Shown here: one piece after another, positions 30,923-40,146 of the stretch
Position numbering within the stretch: the first letter of the stretch is position 1
Layout: each line of letters begins with the position of its first letter
DNA from: Vibrio sp. SCSIO 43137
GTDB taxonomy: Bacteria > Pseudomonadota > Gammaproteobacteria > Enterobacterales > Vibrionaceae
Assembly: GCF_028201475.1 (NCBI RefSeq)
Contig: NZ_CP116384.1
Location: forward strand, 930,001 to 994,000
DNA: 64,000 nt
Direction: 5' to 3'
Translations under genes and position numbers: made by a program
The notes under the pieces: generated by a model
What the model was told of the DNA's origin: nothing
The model's database searches: none
What the model saw: the letters and a program-made list of their open reading frames with translations, nothing else

Positions 30923-31801
30923 ATGAAAGATTTTAACTATAACCAACTAATATCCTTTGTAGAGGTAGCGTTATATTTAAATATCTCTACCGCGTCGAAA
31001 CATTTAAATAAAAGTCGGGCAACAATTTCAGAACATATTGAGTTGCTTGAATTAGAGCTGGGTCACAAACTTTTTGACCGGGATGGCCGGCAACTAAAGC
31101 TGACTTCCTTTGGCGAGAAGATACTCCGCCCTTCCATTTTATTGACAAGGCAAATTTATACCTGGCAAAACACAGTGGATAAGGCGAGACCTACCGCAAC
31201 TAATGTCCAGCTACGTATTGCTTATGATCCTGTTATTCCCCAATGTTCTATTCGTTCACTGCTTGAATACTTCAACGCAGAAAATATGAATATTGAATGT
31301 ATTGCCATGGGTTCAAATATTTCCGCTGAGTTACTTGATAAAAATATAGTTGACCTAATTATTACGCCAGAACACGGAGAAGATCTCAGGCGTGATTATG
31401 AGTGGAAAATAATTGGCTCTATGCCTTATCGATTTTATGCTCACCATAATCTATTTGGATCAGAAACCATCGAACTAAGTCAATTATTGAACCAGACTCA
31501 AATTCTTCCCAGTGCCTATTTAAATAAAAGCGCAGATGAGAAGTTTATATTTACCCCCAATAATAAGATCATAAATGATATTACGCTTCTGCAGGAAGCA
31601 CTGGAAAATAAAGTGGGCTGGGCATTTCTGCCTGTTCATTTACATGCAGAGCGCTGGCGGGATGTGGTGGAATTACCCTGTTCATTGGGAGGGGAAGGAT
31701 TTGTGACTCCTGTGCTGGCACGTTGGCGTCCCGGTGAAGAGGTCATTGTCTCACCTGTTTTAAACTTTTTTGAATCTACCGGCCCGGTACGGCCGGCTTA
31801 A
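30923..31801 (+). CDS. LysR-family regulator, probable regulator of rdhAB
   Basis: The 292 residues have an N-terminal winged helix (NQLISFVEVALYLNISTASK, then SRATISEHIELLELELGHKLF) and a LysR effector domain. LysR genes usually control the gene transcribed divergently, here rdhA, 156 bp away. The inducer could be the halogenated substrate, by inference. Reductive dehalogenases are more often paired with MarR or CRP/FNR regulators, so the LysR pairing is of interest. Confidence 0.88.
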   Translation: MKDFNYNQLISFVEVALYLNISTASKHLNKSRATISEHIELLELELGHKLFDRDGRQLKLTSFGEKILRPSILLTRQIYTWQNTVDKARPTATNVQLRIAYDPVIPQCSIRSLLEYFNAENMNIECIAMGSNISAELLDKNIVDLIITPEHGEDLRRDYEWKIIGSMPYRFYAHHNLFGSETIELSQLLNQTQILPSAYLNKSADEKFIFTPNNKIINDITLLQEALENKVGWAFLPVHLHAERWRDVVELPCSLGGEGFVTPVLARWRPGEEVIVSPVLNFFESTGPVRPA

Positions 31802-31812
31802 ATCAGAGTGTT

Positions 31813-31852
31813 CACTTATCCGCTTCCCTTCTACATCGTTAGCGGATAAGTG
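31813..31852. terminator. Convergent-end hairpin between the LysR gene and cobT
   Basis: A perfect 12-bp inverted repeat (CACTTATCCGCT with AGCGGATAAGTG) with a 16-base loop lies between the ends of the two convergent genes. It has no T tail, so it may be a Rho-independent terminator variant or an mRNA 3'-end protector. Confidence 0.5.
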
Positions 31853-31875
31853 CAACTAACCTAATCTCAGGTTAA

Positions 31876-32886
31876 TTACTCCAGCCAATGCTTAACCACC
31901 TCTTCCATAGCGGAGATGATCTGTTGAGAAGAAAAGCCCTGCTGCTCAGCCAACACCAGCGTCGCGCCTAGCCCGCACCCCTCTACCACATAGCCCTGTT
32001 CATACATATTTAGGGCTTTTAAACTGGAACCGTTAAAGTTGACCGCTGGTGTCATCAGTGAGCAGTTATCCGGCAACCGGGTGGAAGCATAAACCGCATC
32101 GTCCGACTGCATAATCCAATGAGTGGTGCCAATTTTTATACTACTCACACGGCTGCTGTTTTCCATGGCAATAACAGGTGCAAAAAACATAGTACCGCCC
32201 GCCAGAGAAAGATTCTGCAACTCAGATTCGAGCAGAGCACAACACGCCCTCTGTATCGGGTCGGACATGCCTGTCTGACTGATAAACTGCTGTGCAGTTT
32301 CCAGCTCTGTTGATTCCGCTAATAAGGCTTCAATTACCTGCTCTTTTCTGGACAATTTATCAGGATCTTTCGTGCTCCCCGCCAGCATAACATCGGCACC
32401 AAGCCAGTGCTTAAGCCAGACCGTCGCGAAGGTGGTTCCTCCGATACCCGATTCGGCAATCAGATGCTTTTCGCCCTCGCGGTGTTGTCGTTGTAGCTCA
32501 GGAATTAACTCAGTTTCAATGAGCGACTTCTCATGCCCGCTTTCACATTGATGCACAATGACTTCATCCAGCTTACAACCAGAAAAATCCGGCCGGTTAT
32601 CCAACCCTAGCTGATAGCAGTGCAACCTAATCTTAAATCCACGTTGCTTCAGCAAAAGTAGTAAGCCATGTACCAGAATGGCGGGGGTTACCGACCCATT
32701 TCCCAGCAGAGGAGACGGCAGATACTCCTCTTTCAGCTTGGTGTTTGCATGGCCACAGGCGATAAGTTCTGTGTCTCTGGTGGGATGAAGCTGCATTAAC
32801 CCCTCACCGGCTCCGGCATCACTGATTAGATGAAGATCTTCGATGGGGGCGACACCATTCAGGATAATAAAGTTAAGCCAGCTCAT
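31876..32886 (-). CDS. cobT: Nicotinate-nucleotide:dimethylbenzimidazole phosphoribosyltransferase-type CobT
   Basis: CobT activates the lower-ligand base for joining to the corrin. The 336 residues carry AESGIGGTTFATVW and VVEGCGLGATLVLA, as in the CobT-like family found mainly in cyanobacteria and archaea, rather than the classical Salmonella form. It is last in the cobalamin operon, 43 bp after cobU. Substrate choice of the base cannot be told. Lower-ligand identity matters for reductive dehalogenases, so this divergent form is relevant. Confidence 0.8.
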   Translation of the reverse strand: MSWLNFIILNGVAPIEDLHLISDAGAGEGLMQLHPTRDTELIACGHANTKLKEEYLPSPLLGNGSVTPAILVHGLLLLLKQRGFKIRLHCYQLGLDNRPDFSGCKLDEVIVHQCESGHEKSLIETELIPELQRQHREGEKHLIAESGIGGTTFATVWLKHWLGADVMLAGSTKDPDKLSRKEQVIEALLAESTELETAQQFISQTGMSDPIQRACCALLESELQNLSLAGGTMFFAPVIAMENSSRVSSIKIGTTHWIMQSDDAVYASTRLPDNCSLMTPAVNFNGSSLKALNMYEQGYVVEGCGLGATLVLAEQQGFSSQQIISAMEEVVKHWLE

Positions 32887-32929
32887 GGGACATCTCCGCT
32901 TATGTTGAAACGTTACTTACTATCGTCTT

Positions 32930-33466
32930 TCATTTAACATCGTCTTTCATGGTCAGAGGCAGGCCGGCAGCCACAAAGGTCACCTTAGCGACTTCGGCAG
33001 CAATGGCCTGATGTAACCAGCCTGCTTCATCAACAAATTTGCGGCTCATTTCACCCATAGGCACCACACCGCAACCGACTTCATTACTGACAAGTATCAC
33101 CTGCCCCGGTAACTCCCTGAGCGTCTGCAACAGTCCGGACTTATACTCCTGCCATGACGTTGCTGACTCGCCGAACAGGCAGTTACTCAGCCATAAAGTC
33201 AGGCAGTCCACTAAAATACAATTATCTTCTGCGCTGTTTGCTTTCAACGCTTCACTTAGCTGATAAGGCTCTTCTATCACTAACCACTCTTCAGGTCGCT
33301 GCTCTTTATGACGACGAACCCTGTCCGCCATCTCTGAGTCTCTCACTTCCGAGGTTGCGATATAGATGACCGGCTTACCCGACGCTTTAGCCTGCTGCTC
33401 TGCATAGCTGCTTTTTCCTGAGCGGGCACCACCGAGAACCAGTTCGGTATAATTTCTGTTTTCCAT
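32930..33466 (-). CDS. cobU: Adenosylcobinamide kinase/guanylyltransferase CobU
   Basis: CobU phosphorylates adenosylcobinamide and then attaches GMP. The ATG at 33466 gives 178 residues, the family size, and puts the P-loop GARSGKS near residue 15. A longer in-frame start at 33544 would lie inside cobD. IYIATSEVRDSEMADRVRRH and LVDCLTLWLSN are also typical. The start overlaps the cobD stop in a TAATG, implying translational coupling. Confidence 0.95.
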   Translation of the reverse strand: MENRNYTELVLGGARSGKSSYAEQQAKASGKPVIYIATSEVRDSEMADRVRRHKEQRPEEWLVIEEPYQLSEALKANSAEDNCILVDCLTLWLSNCLFGESATSWQEYKSGLLQTLRELPGQVILVSNEVGCGVVPMGEMSRKFVDEAGWLHQAIAAEVAKVTFVAAGLPLTMKDDVK

Positions 33467-34524
33467 TAGTTTACTTCCTGTAACCGGACTTCTTGCGGCT
33501 GCTCTGAACATACCATCATCAGTGCTATCTCCAGTCGCATCCATTCAGCTTCGCAGGCCGGAAGGCCGAAGCGAACGGCATTTTTTTCATCACATAAGCG
33601 GGTATATATCATCTGGCTGCAGAGCTGCTGATGAACCTGCTCCGCATTCTGTATAAACACAGTCGTAAACAGTTCCGTTCCGCGACACTGTTGTGAAAAG
33701 TACTTATCCAGCAAGGTTTTAAGCCGCTGCGAATGTTTGCTTAGTCTGATCTTGTTCTGTTGTTGCCAGTCACTATCAGCAAGAGCCTGCTTGGTCGCCC
33801 AGCGCGCCGGACCGGATACCGTCCATGGGCCTAGACTTTCCCTTACACCACCAAGAATGCTGTCATTGGCAAACAAAAAGCCGACACGGGCGCCTGCTAG
33901 TCCAAAGAACTTACCAACGGATCTCAAAACAATCAGAGAATCAGAATGGTTATCATGCTGTAATAACGAATATTCGGGAGTGGCATCCGCAAATGCTTCA
34001 TCAACAATCAGATAACCGCCTTTCTCTTCTAACTTACTTTGCAAATTCATCAGCTGCTGAGGACTGTAATAGCGTCCCGTGGGGTTGTTGGGGTTAATAA
34101 TCAACACCACATCTGCCGAATCAAGCTGCTGCTGAGACGGGAAATCGGTAAAGAACTCCAGTTTCCACTTTTGTCCGTTAAGCTGAAACGAATCCCAAGC
34201 ATGCTGATGTTCTTTGTAACCTACCTCGGGAAAAACTATGGTTCCACAACGGCCCAGTACCTTAGTCAGGGTTTCAGGCAGTGCCATAATGGCTGCCTGT
34301 GATCCGGCAACAGCAAGAGGCTCCACAGCCGAAGCGTAATAACTCATAGCCAGCTGTTCCAGACCATCCCCCTCCTGAGGAAGCGCATTCCAGCAACTTA
34401 CCGGCGGCGTCCCCAGTGGATAAGCAAAGGGACTGACACCGGTAGAGAGATCAAGCCACTGTGCCGGCTCAGATTGATACTCTTTCGCTACTGAGAGTAG
34501 GTTACCGCCATGTTTAACTGTCAT
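33466..34524 (-). CDS. cobD: L-threonine-O-3-phosphate decarboxylase CobD
   Basis: This PLP enzyme makes (R)-1-amino-2-propanol phosphate, the linker of cobalamin. The 352 residues show the type I aminotransferase fold: INPNNPTGRYYS, LIVDEAFAD and the PLP-lysine segment SVGKFFGLAGARVGF. HGGNLLSVAKEY at the start is typical of CobD. Its stop overlaps the cobU start. Confidence 0.93.
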   Translation of the reverse strand: MTVKHGGNLLSVAKEYQSEPAQWLDLSTGVSPFAYPLGTPPVSCWNALPQEGDGLEQLAMSYYASAVEPLAVAGSQAAIMALPETLTKVLGRCGTIVFPEVGYKEHQHAWDSFQLNGQKWKLEFFTDFPSQQQLDSADVVLIINPNNPTGRYYSPQQLMNLQSKLEEKGGYLIVDEAFADATPEYSLLQHDNHSDSLIVLRSVGKFFGLAGARVGFLFANDSILGGVRESLGPWTVSGPARWATKQALADSDWQQQNKIRLSKHSQRLKTLLDKYFSQQCRGTELFTTVFIQNAEQVHQQLCSQMIYTRLCDEKNAVRFGLPACEAEWMRLEIALMMVCSEQPQEVRLQEVN

Positions 34525-34553
34525 ATTTCATCATTTCCCTGGGTCTGTTGACC

Positions 34554-35552
34554 CTAATAGACCAAAACTGAGATAAGCCAGATATAACCAAGGGCAAAAC
34601 TGCCTCTGGTCACCAGCCGGTTGGCCTGAAAAATTGCCGGCCACTCTGCCTCGTCGCCGCAACCCATAGGCTTTTTGTGGTGTAAAACCCCATGATAATA
34701 AGTAGGGCCACCGATACACACATTCAGGCTGCCTGCTCCTGTGGTCATCACAACACCGCCATTGGGGCTGGCACACTGTCCGGCCTGATTTTTCCAGCAC
34801 CATAGTGCCTGACGAAAGTTCCCCTGAAACGCATAGACAACAGCGGTTATCCGGGCGGGAACATAACCGAGCAGATCATCGGTTTTTGCACTAAACCAGC
34901 CAAACTGAAGGTATTGCTGATTCTTATATCCCCACATAGCATCCAGAGTATTTGCCAGACGAAGCAGAACTGCCCCCGGCGCACCAAACAGAATAAACCA
35001 GAATATAGGAGCGAAAACTGCATCGTTACCGTTTTCCAGCACTGACTCTACTGTGGAAGAGACAATTTCCTTTTCACTCATTTTTTCCGTATTACGACTG
35101 ACAATCATAGAGACCTGATAACGGGCAGAGTCAAGATCGCCGGTTCTTAGGGGCTGGTAGATATTGTCTGCATGCTGGATCAAACTTTTTCCGCCAAGGG
35201 TAAAATAGAGAATCAATACGTTAGCAATAAGTGCCAGCCATAAGCTCAGCGAAGCTAACCAGCCAACAAATAAGAGGCACAGCAGCACAGGCGGAGCAAC
35301 CGCCAGCCACCAGCCTAAAACACCTTGCTGTTTTTCAGATAAAAAACTCAGCTTACGACAGCCGGACTCAATAACGACAACCATACGGCCAAAGCCAACC
35401 AGAGGATGAAAACGGCTTGGTTCGCCAAGTAATCTATCCAGCCAGAGTGCAGCAACCAGAGCGAACGCCCCCAGAAGAAGCGCGGTGTCACTCCATGGCA
35501 ATAAAGCCTGTGTTGCTGAGCTCACTTCATCAGGCGACATCAGCACACTCAA
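34554..35552 (-). CDS. cbiB: Adenosylcobinamide-phosphate synthase CbiB
   Basis: This inner-membrane enzyme joins aminopropanol phosphate to adenosylcobyric acid. The 332 residues have several membrane helices and the family segments WLDRLLGEPSRFHPLVGFGR, MIVSRNTEKMSEKEIVSSTVES and NGDAVFAP-like NGNDAVFAPIFW. SPNGGVVMTTGAGSLNV is also conserved. The ATG overlaps the end of cobA by 23 bases; an ATG four codons further in is possible. Confidence 0.94.
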   Translation of the reverse strand: MSVLMSPDEVSSATQALLPWSDTALLLGAFALVAALWLDRLLGEPSRFHPLVGFGRMVVVIESGCRKLSFLSEKQQGVLGWWLAVAPPVLLCLLFVGWLASLSLWLALIANVLILYFTLGGKSLIQHADNIYQPLRTGDLDSARYQVSMIVSRNTEKMSEKEIVSSTVESVLENGNDAVFAPIFWFILFGAPGAVLLRLANTLDAMWGYKNQQYLQFGWFSAKTDDLLGYVPARITAVVYAFQGNFRQALWCWKNQAGQCASPNGGVVMTTGAGSLNVCIGGPTYYHGVLHHKKPMGCGDEAEWPAIFQANRLVTRGSFALGYIWLISVLVY

Positions 35553-36906
35553 ACTCTGTTAAACCGGGCTCTGTTTTATGGGAAATCCTGCTCTGCTCAA
35601 GCTCATCTGCCTGCAAGCCGTTCTTCTCCAGCCAGTTTTCAGCAGCAGCGGACAGCGGGACATAACCGGCACCAACCAGTGACTGCTGATGATATTGTGA
35701 AACTGAATCAGCTATTTCAGTATCGTCAATCAGCACCCAGTCTATCTCTGGCAGTTCATAGCCAAGAGGTTTGCTGTCACGACGGCCAATCTGGTAATGG
35801 TTTACTCTGTCATCAAACACTCTTTCGTGCTTCAGCGTCAGTACCATGGCGTGTTTAGATACAGGCTGAGCAATAATGCCCTTCTGCGCCATAGCTGAAA
35901 CCACATTCTGATCATCACTGGAGAGCGGCATAGAAAAACGGCGTAAATCCCAATTGTAATCAATCAATGCACGCCACCAGAGTTCAAAGGCTGGCAGACT
36001 GTCAAAAGCCAGCTCCTTCTGGATTTGTAGAAATTCCAGCTCCTCTCTGTCCATAAAGCTGCGGGTGGCAAGGCTCTCTACCCTGATCACCTCTGCGCCA
36101 CTCTGCTCCAGCCAGACACTGTCTTTATACTGACCACAAACCAGAAAACGCTTGCCGGCTAATGGCAGGTGACGACGCCAGCTAAGTTCATCTGCCTGAC
36201 TAACCACCTCGCCGATAACCACTAAAGCAGGACCGGCCTGAGGTGACATATCCACCCGATCACCAATGTTCTGCAGTGTGCCGGTAATGCAACAGTGATC
36301 AGCACTGGTGGCATTGGAAATAAGCGCCACGGGTGTTGCAGGATCCCGTCCATTTTCAATCAGACGTTCAGCGTGCTGCTTAAGCTTTTTCGCTCCCATA
36401 TAAAGCACGACAGTACCACCCGATTCATCCAGCTCCTTCAGGGATTCCATCGCTTTCAGATGCTGATGCCCGCTGACAAAAGTCACTGCGGATGCGATAC
36501 CGCCACTCGTAAGAGGAAAGCCGGAATAGGCTGCAGCACCCAATGCGGCGGTGATACCGGGTACGATTTCATAGGCGATATTGTGCTCAATAAGTTCCCG
36601 GCACTCTTCAGTAGTGCGGCCGAAAATACAAGGATCCCCCGCTTTAAGCCTTGCTACGGTTTTTCCCGCCAGTGCGTACTGCATTACATCCGGATGCATT
36701 CCGTAATCAATATGGCAATGTTGATAACCGCGGTAACCCACCTGATGAAGCTCAACATGGTCAGGAACGCTGGCCAGAATAGCGGCACTGACCAGTTTGT
36801 CATAACAGACCACATCACACTCAGACAGAAGACGTTTCGCTTTGCAGGTCAGCAGCGCCGGATCACCGGGGCCGGCACCGATCAGATATACCTTGCCTTT
36901 ACTCAT
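35530..36906 (-). CDS. cobA: Uroporphyrinogen-III C-methyltransferase CobA with HemD-like C-terminal extension
   Basis: The first 240 residues are a complete SUMT: VYLIGAGPGDPALLTCKA, RLKAGDPCIFGRT, VPGITAALGAAAYSGFPLTS and VLYMGAKKL. It makes precorrin-2 from uroporphyrinogen III. A further 215 residues begin LPLAGKRFLVCGQYKDS and resemble a degenerate uroporphyrinogen-III synthase domain; fusions of that sort are known. Whether the extension is active is unclear. I chose the ATG at 36906 (MSKGKVYLIG), which overlaps the cbiF stop by 8 bases, over an upstream start at 36933. Confidence 0.9.
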   Translation of the reverse strand: MSKGKVYLIGAGPGDPALLTCKAKRLLSECDVVCYDKLVSAAILASVPDHVELHQVGYRGYQHCHIDYGMHPDVMQYALAGKTVARLKAGDPCIFGRTTEECRELIEHNIAYEIVPGITAALGAAAYSGFPLTSGGIASAVTFVSGHQHLKAMESLKELDESGGTVVLYMGAKKLKQHAERLIENGRDPATPVALISNATSADHCCITGTLQNIGDRVDMSPQAGPALVVIGEVVSQADELSWRRHLPLAGKRFLVCGQYKDSVWLEQSGAEVIRVESLATRSFMDREELEFLQIQKELAFDSLPAFELWWRALIDYNWDLRRFSMPLSSDDQNVVSAMAQKGIIAQPVSKHAMVLTLKHERVFDDRVNHYQIGRRDSKPLGYELPEIDWVLIDDTEIADSVSQYHQQSLVGAGYVPLSAAAENWLEKNGLQADELEQSRISHKTEPGLTEFECADVA

Positions 36907-37696
36907 GTGCCGCCTCCTTTGTTTCACTATCATCAGATACTACCGTCGCTTTTCGGCAGGCGTGAGAAAAGCTGGGATCGTATAACTTAGAGTCGACAAA
37001 ATCGTCGATAGCAAAAACCTTACTGACAATAATCATGGCGGTGGAACGAACCTTGGCCTCATGCATTTTTTCCGCAATATCCGCCAGTGTACCACGAATA
37101 ATTCGTTGTTCAGGATGAGAAGCTTTCTCCACTACGGCAACCGGCCAGTTTTGCGGATAAACATCACTCAACTCACGAACCACTTTACGGATCAGGGTTG
37201 CACTAAGGAACAGGCACAAGGTCGCTTCATGGGCTGCCAGAGATTTCAGGTTCTCTTTTTCAGGAACCGGTGTCCGCCCCGATGCACGGGAAAGAATAAT
37301 AGTCTGGCACTCTTCCGGCAGGGTCAACTCCTGCCCGAGAGCTGCCGCTGATGCCTGAAATGACGACACTCCCGGTACCACTTTCCAGCTAATCCCCAGC
37401 TCATTCAGCCTGCGGGTCTGCTCCGCCAGTGAGGAGTAGATTGACAGATCACCGGTCTGTACCCTTGCGACATCCTGACCATTTTTTTCCGCAGTCGTGT
37501 AAACCGCAGTAATAGCATCTAAGTCCATATCCGCCGAGTTAAGCACCAGAGCGTCAGGTCTTGCCCTTTCAATAACCGCCTTAGGCACAAGGCTTCCGGT
37601 ATAGAGAACAACCGGACAACGTTCAACCAGCTTAGCGCCTTTTACGGTAATCAGATCCGGGTCTCCGGGTCCTGCGCCAATAAAATAAACTGTCAT
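36899..37696 (-). CDS. cbiF: Cobalt-precorrin-4 C11-methyltransferase CbiF
   Basis: The 265 residues are a tetrapyrrole methylase: VYFIGAGPGDPDLITVKGAK, VLYTGSLVP, RVQTGDLSIYSSLAEQ, VVPGVSSFQASAAALGQELTLPE and LCLFLSATL. LYTGSLVP and GQELTLPE distinguish CbiF/CobM from the other methylases here. It uses SAM to methylate C11 in ring contraction. It overlaps cbiH by 4 bases and cobA by 8. Confidence 0.95.
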   Translation of the reverse strand: MTVYFIGAGPGDPDLITVKGAKLVERCPVVLYTGSLVPKAVIERARPDALVLNSADMDLDAITAVYTTAEKNGQDVARVQTGDLSIYSSLAEQTRRLNELGISWKVVPGVSSFQASAAALGQELTLPEECQTIILSRASGRTPVPEKENLKSLAAHEATLCLFLSATLIRKVVRELSDVYPQNWPVAVVEKASHPEQRIIRGTLADIAEKMHEAKVRSTAMIIVSKVFAIDDFVDSKLYDPSFSHACRKATVVSDDSETKEAAHE

Positions 37697-38514
37697 AGCT
37701 GCTCTCCAATTTCTTGTTCTGTATTTTTCAGAGCCCGGCCGGGAGTCTGCCCCTGCCGTGTTTCTCCGTCTTCCAGTGAATATTTCTTGTTATATCCGCG
37801 CGGGGTTACTATCCAGTCCTGATGCCGGAAGCTACTACTGTTTCCGACAATCACTGCCGCATTCATACCAAACTCAAGTCCGGTAAAATGCTCCAGTGTC
37901 GACAACTGAACCGACTCTTCTTGCCGATAAGCCGCATTAACTACCGCAACGGGTGTCTCTTTGCTGCGGTGTTTAAGCAGAATATCTCTCGCTTCTACTA
38001 TGTGGTTCTGTCTCTTGCGTGAACGAGGGTTATAAAAGGTAATGGCAAAATCAGCCATAGCCGCTGCTTCTATTCTTTTGGTAATGACTTCCCATGGTGT
38101 CAGCAAATCAGACAGTGAAATGGTACAGCTATCGTGACCAAGGGGAGCACCCACCAGCGACGCACAGGCATTAGCTGCGGTAATGCCGGGAACCGTCTCT
38201 ACCTCTATATCAAGAGATTTAGATGAGATAAGCTCAAATACTAAGGGAGACATGGCATACATTCCCGCGTCACCGGAACAGACAAGAGCGACATTTTTTC
38301 CCTCCTGCACATGACGGATGGCGCAATCGGCTCTCTGCCACTCTTTGGTCATGCCGCTGCGGACTAATACCTGCTCATCCAGAAGTGGCGCGATAAGCTT
38401 TACATAAAGGCCATAACCAACCACTACGTCAGCATCCTGTATCACCTGTTGCGCTTTTACTGACATATGGTCAAGGCTGCCGGGACCGAGTCCCACGAGA
38501 AAGAGTTTAGCCAT
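37693..38514 (-). CDS. cbiH: Cobalt-precorrin-3 C17-methyltransferase CbiH (CobJ family)
   Basis: CbiH methylates C17 and contracts the ring. Typical segments are LFLVGLGPGSLDHMSVKA, LVCSGDAGMYAM, VPGITAANACASLVGAPLGHD, TISLSDLLTPWEVI and FYNPRSRKRQNHI. The ATG at 38514 (MAKLFLVG) overlaps the cbiG stop by 8 bases and gives 273 residues. A start at 38535 would add seven. Confidence 0.94.
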   Translation of the reverse strand: MAKLFLVGLGPGSLDHMSVKAQQVIQDADVVVGYGLYVKLIAPLLDEQVLVRSGMTKEWQRADCAIRHVQEGKNVALVCSGDAGMYAMSPLVFELISSKSLDIEVETVPGITAANACASLVGAPLGHDSCTISLSDLLTPWEVITKRIEAAAMADFAITFYNPRSRKRQNHIVEARDILLKHRSKETPVAVVNAAYRQEESVQLSTLEHFTGLEFGMNAAVIVGNSSSFRHQDWIVTPRGYNKKYSLEDGETRQGQTPGRALKNTEQEIGEQL

Positions 38515-40141
38515 CGGTTTTTCCTGTTTGTTCACTACCTGAAGGGAGAGCGATTGCAGCCAGATAACGGCTGTCCATTACCTTTGCAACGGGTCGGTTT
38601 TCTGCAAGAGCAGTAAACAGACTCCGCCATTCGCTTTCAGATAAAGTTTCAATGTTTTTCAGCCAGAGAGCATCGTTCTCAGGCAGTTGTGATTTGTTAT
38701 GGCGTTGATAAATCACCATGGTAGAGCGGTTACGGCAGGCGCCGGCACACATGGTGCGACTGATTTTGATTCGTTTATCACCTGAGCCCAGCCCCATCTC
38801 TTTAAGCAGTGAACGCAGATCATGCGCCAGATTTTTACTGCCGGCTTTGGCGCAGCGCCCGCCCTCACACACCAAAATATGGTGAGTGTGGTAGAGCATA
38901 GGGCGGTCTAAATCCACATGTTTAGGCTTACACTGATAACCTTCCACCACTTCATTTCCATAAGCATTCAGCTTAACTGGTTGCGGTTGAACCGAATGAC
39001 CGTGGGTTCGTTTTTTGTTTAACCAGTTTTTACGGTTCTGCTGTACAAGGGACTCAGAGTATTCTTTACGGCAACAAGTAAGAGTTAAGTTGAAGCCATC
39101 CAGACAGAACTTCCACTTTGGCACCAGCAGCTTGCTGCACTGACTCTCTTTCAGGGCTGCCGCTTCCGCGACAGAGCAACTGCCAGTCACTTTCTTCACG
39201 TACTCTGACGGGTTTTCAATCCCTTCAAATTCATCAAGCTGCTCAGGCGGGTAAGTTCTGAAAGGCCATTGATTCTCTTCAGCCAGTTGCAAAATACCCG
39301 CTTCATTCGCTTTTAAATCAATACTGCTTAAGGCAGAAATACTGTCCGGACAGAGATTAAACTGCTCACAAAACGCAGCCAGACCAGCGCGGATAACATG
39401 AACCGGAGTATTCCTGTCACAACCGACACCTAAAACCAGTGATTTAGGACGCCAGAGCACCAGCTTATCCTGCCAGCCTGAAACCTGCGGCCTTAGCTGA
39501 TCGCTGATTAAGATAGCGCCTCTGTAGCTATCCGGCTCTACTGCATTTAGATCTTCATGACAGAAAATATTGGCAGGCATACGCTTTTCGTGTTTCCACC
39601 ACTTTTTCTCTCCCGCCTGCTGAATCACAACGACAGGCTCATCATTAACAATGGCGGCGGACACCGGTGTAATGGCCTGTTCGCAAGCTGGATCCAGTTT
39701 CCAGCCAAACGGAGCGCCTAGCATATCAGCCGATATACTGCCGGATACATCTGACGCGGTGGTAATAACTGGTGTGGCTCTGACAATATGAGCCACCCTT
39801 TCAGTCAGGGCATTAGCTCCGCCCCGGTGCCCGGATAACAGTGAGATGGCAAATGTGGCTTGTTCATCCACAACCACAACGGCAGGATCTGTTCGTTTAT
39901 CTTCAAGCAGTGGCGCAATAACCCGGCTGACAATACCAGTGGCACAGATAAAAATATGGGCATCAAATTGGTGAAACTGCTGCGCAACAAAACCTGACAG
40001 AGGAAAACTGAGCATACTCGCTTCATCCCCCTCTTGACGGCCTACTTCGGCGACAAACAGCTCAGAATAGGGTAAAGATTGCTTAAGCTGCCTTGCGTGT
40101 TTCGTTCCGTTCAGGGTAATGGCATAAATGGCTATTTTCAT
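38507..40141 (-). CDS. cbiG: Cobalt-precorrin-5A hydrolase CbiG fused to a ferredoxin-like domain
   Basis: CbiG opens the lactone of cobalt-precorrin-5A and releases acetaldehyde. Residues 1-340 are CbiG: FICATGIVSRVIAPLLEDKR, LLSGHRGGANALTERVAHI, then LVLGVGCDRNTPVHVI and LSSIDLKANEAGILQLA. The rest, to residue 544, is an added region with Cys425/430 (CEGGRC) and Cys465/469 (CAGACR). This spacing fits a thioredoxin-like [2Fe-2S] ferredoxin. Fe-S domains fused to other cobalamin enzymes (CbiX, CbiH60) are known. The role here is unknown. Confidence 0.9.
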   Translation of the reverse strand: MKIAIYAITLNGTKHARQLKQSLPYSELFVAEVGRQEGDEASMLSFPLSGFVAQQFHQFDAHIFICATGIVSRVIAPLLEDKRTDPAVVVVDEQATFAISLLSGHRGGANALTERVAHIVRATPVITTASDVSGSISADMLGAPFGWKLDPACEQAITPVSAAIVNDEPVVVIQQAGEKKWWKHEKRMPANIFCHEDLNAVEPDSYRGAILISDQLRPQVSGWQDKLVLWRPKSLVLGVGCDRNTPVHVIRAGLAAFCEQFNLCPDSISALSSIDLKANEAGILQLAEENQWPFRTYPPEQLDEFEGIENPSEYVKKVTGSCSVAEAAALKESQCSKLLVPKWKFCLDGFNLTLTCCRKEYSESLVQQNRKNWLNKKRTHGHSVQPQPVKLNAYGNEVVEGYQCKPKHVDLDRPMLYHTHHILVCEGGRCAKAGSKNLAHDLRSLLKEMGLGSGDKRIKISRTMCAGACRNRSTMVIYQRHNKSQLPENDALWLKNIETLSESEWRSLFTALAENRPVAKVMDSRYLAAIALPSGSEQTGKTDG

Positions 40142-40146
40142 ATTTA

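Noticed and set aside
36295..36990. A 231-codon plus-strand frame
   Set aside because: It is antisense to cobA, whose motifs are complete, and has no start site or similarity.
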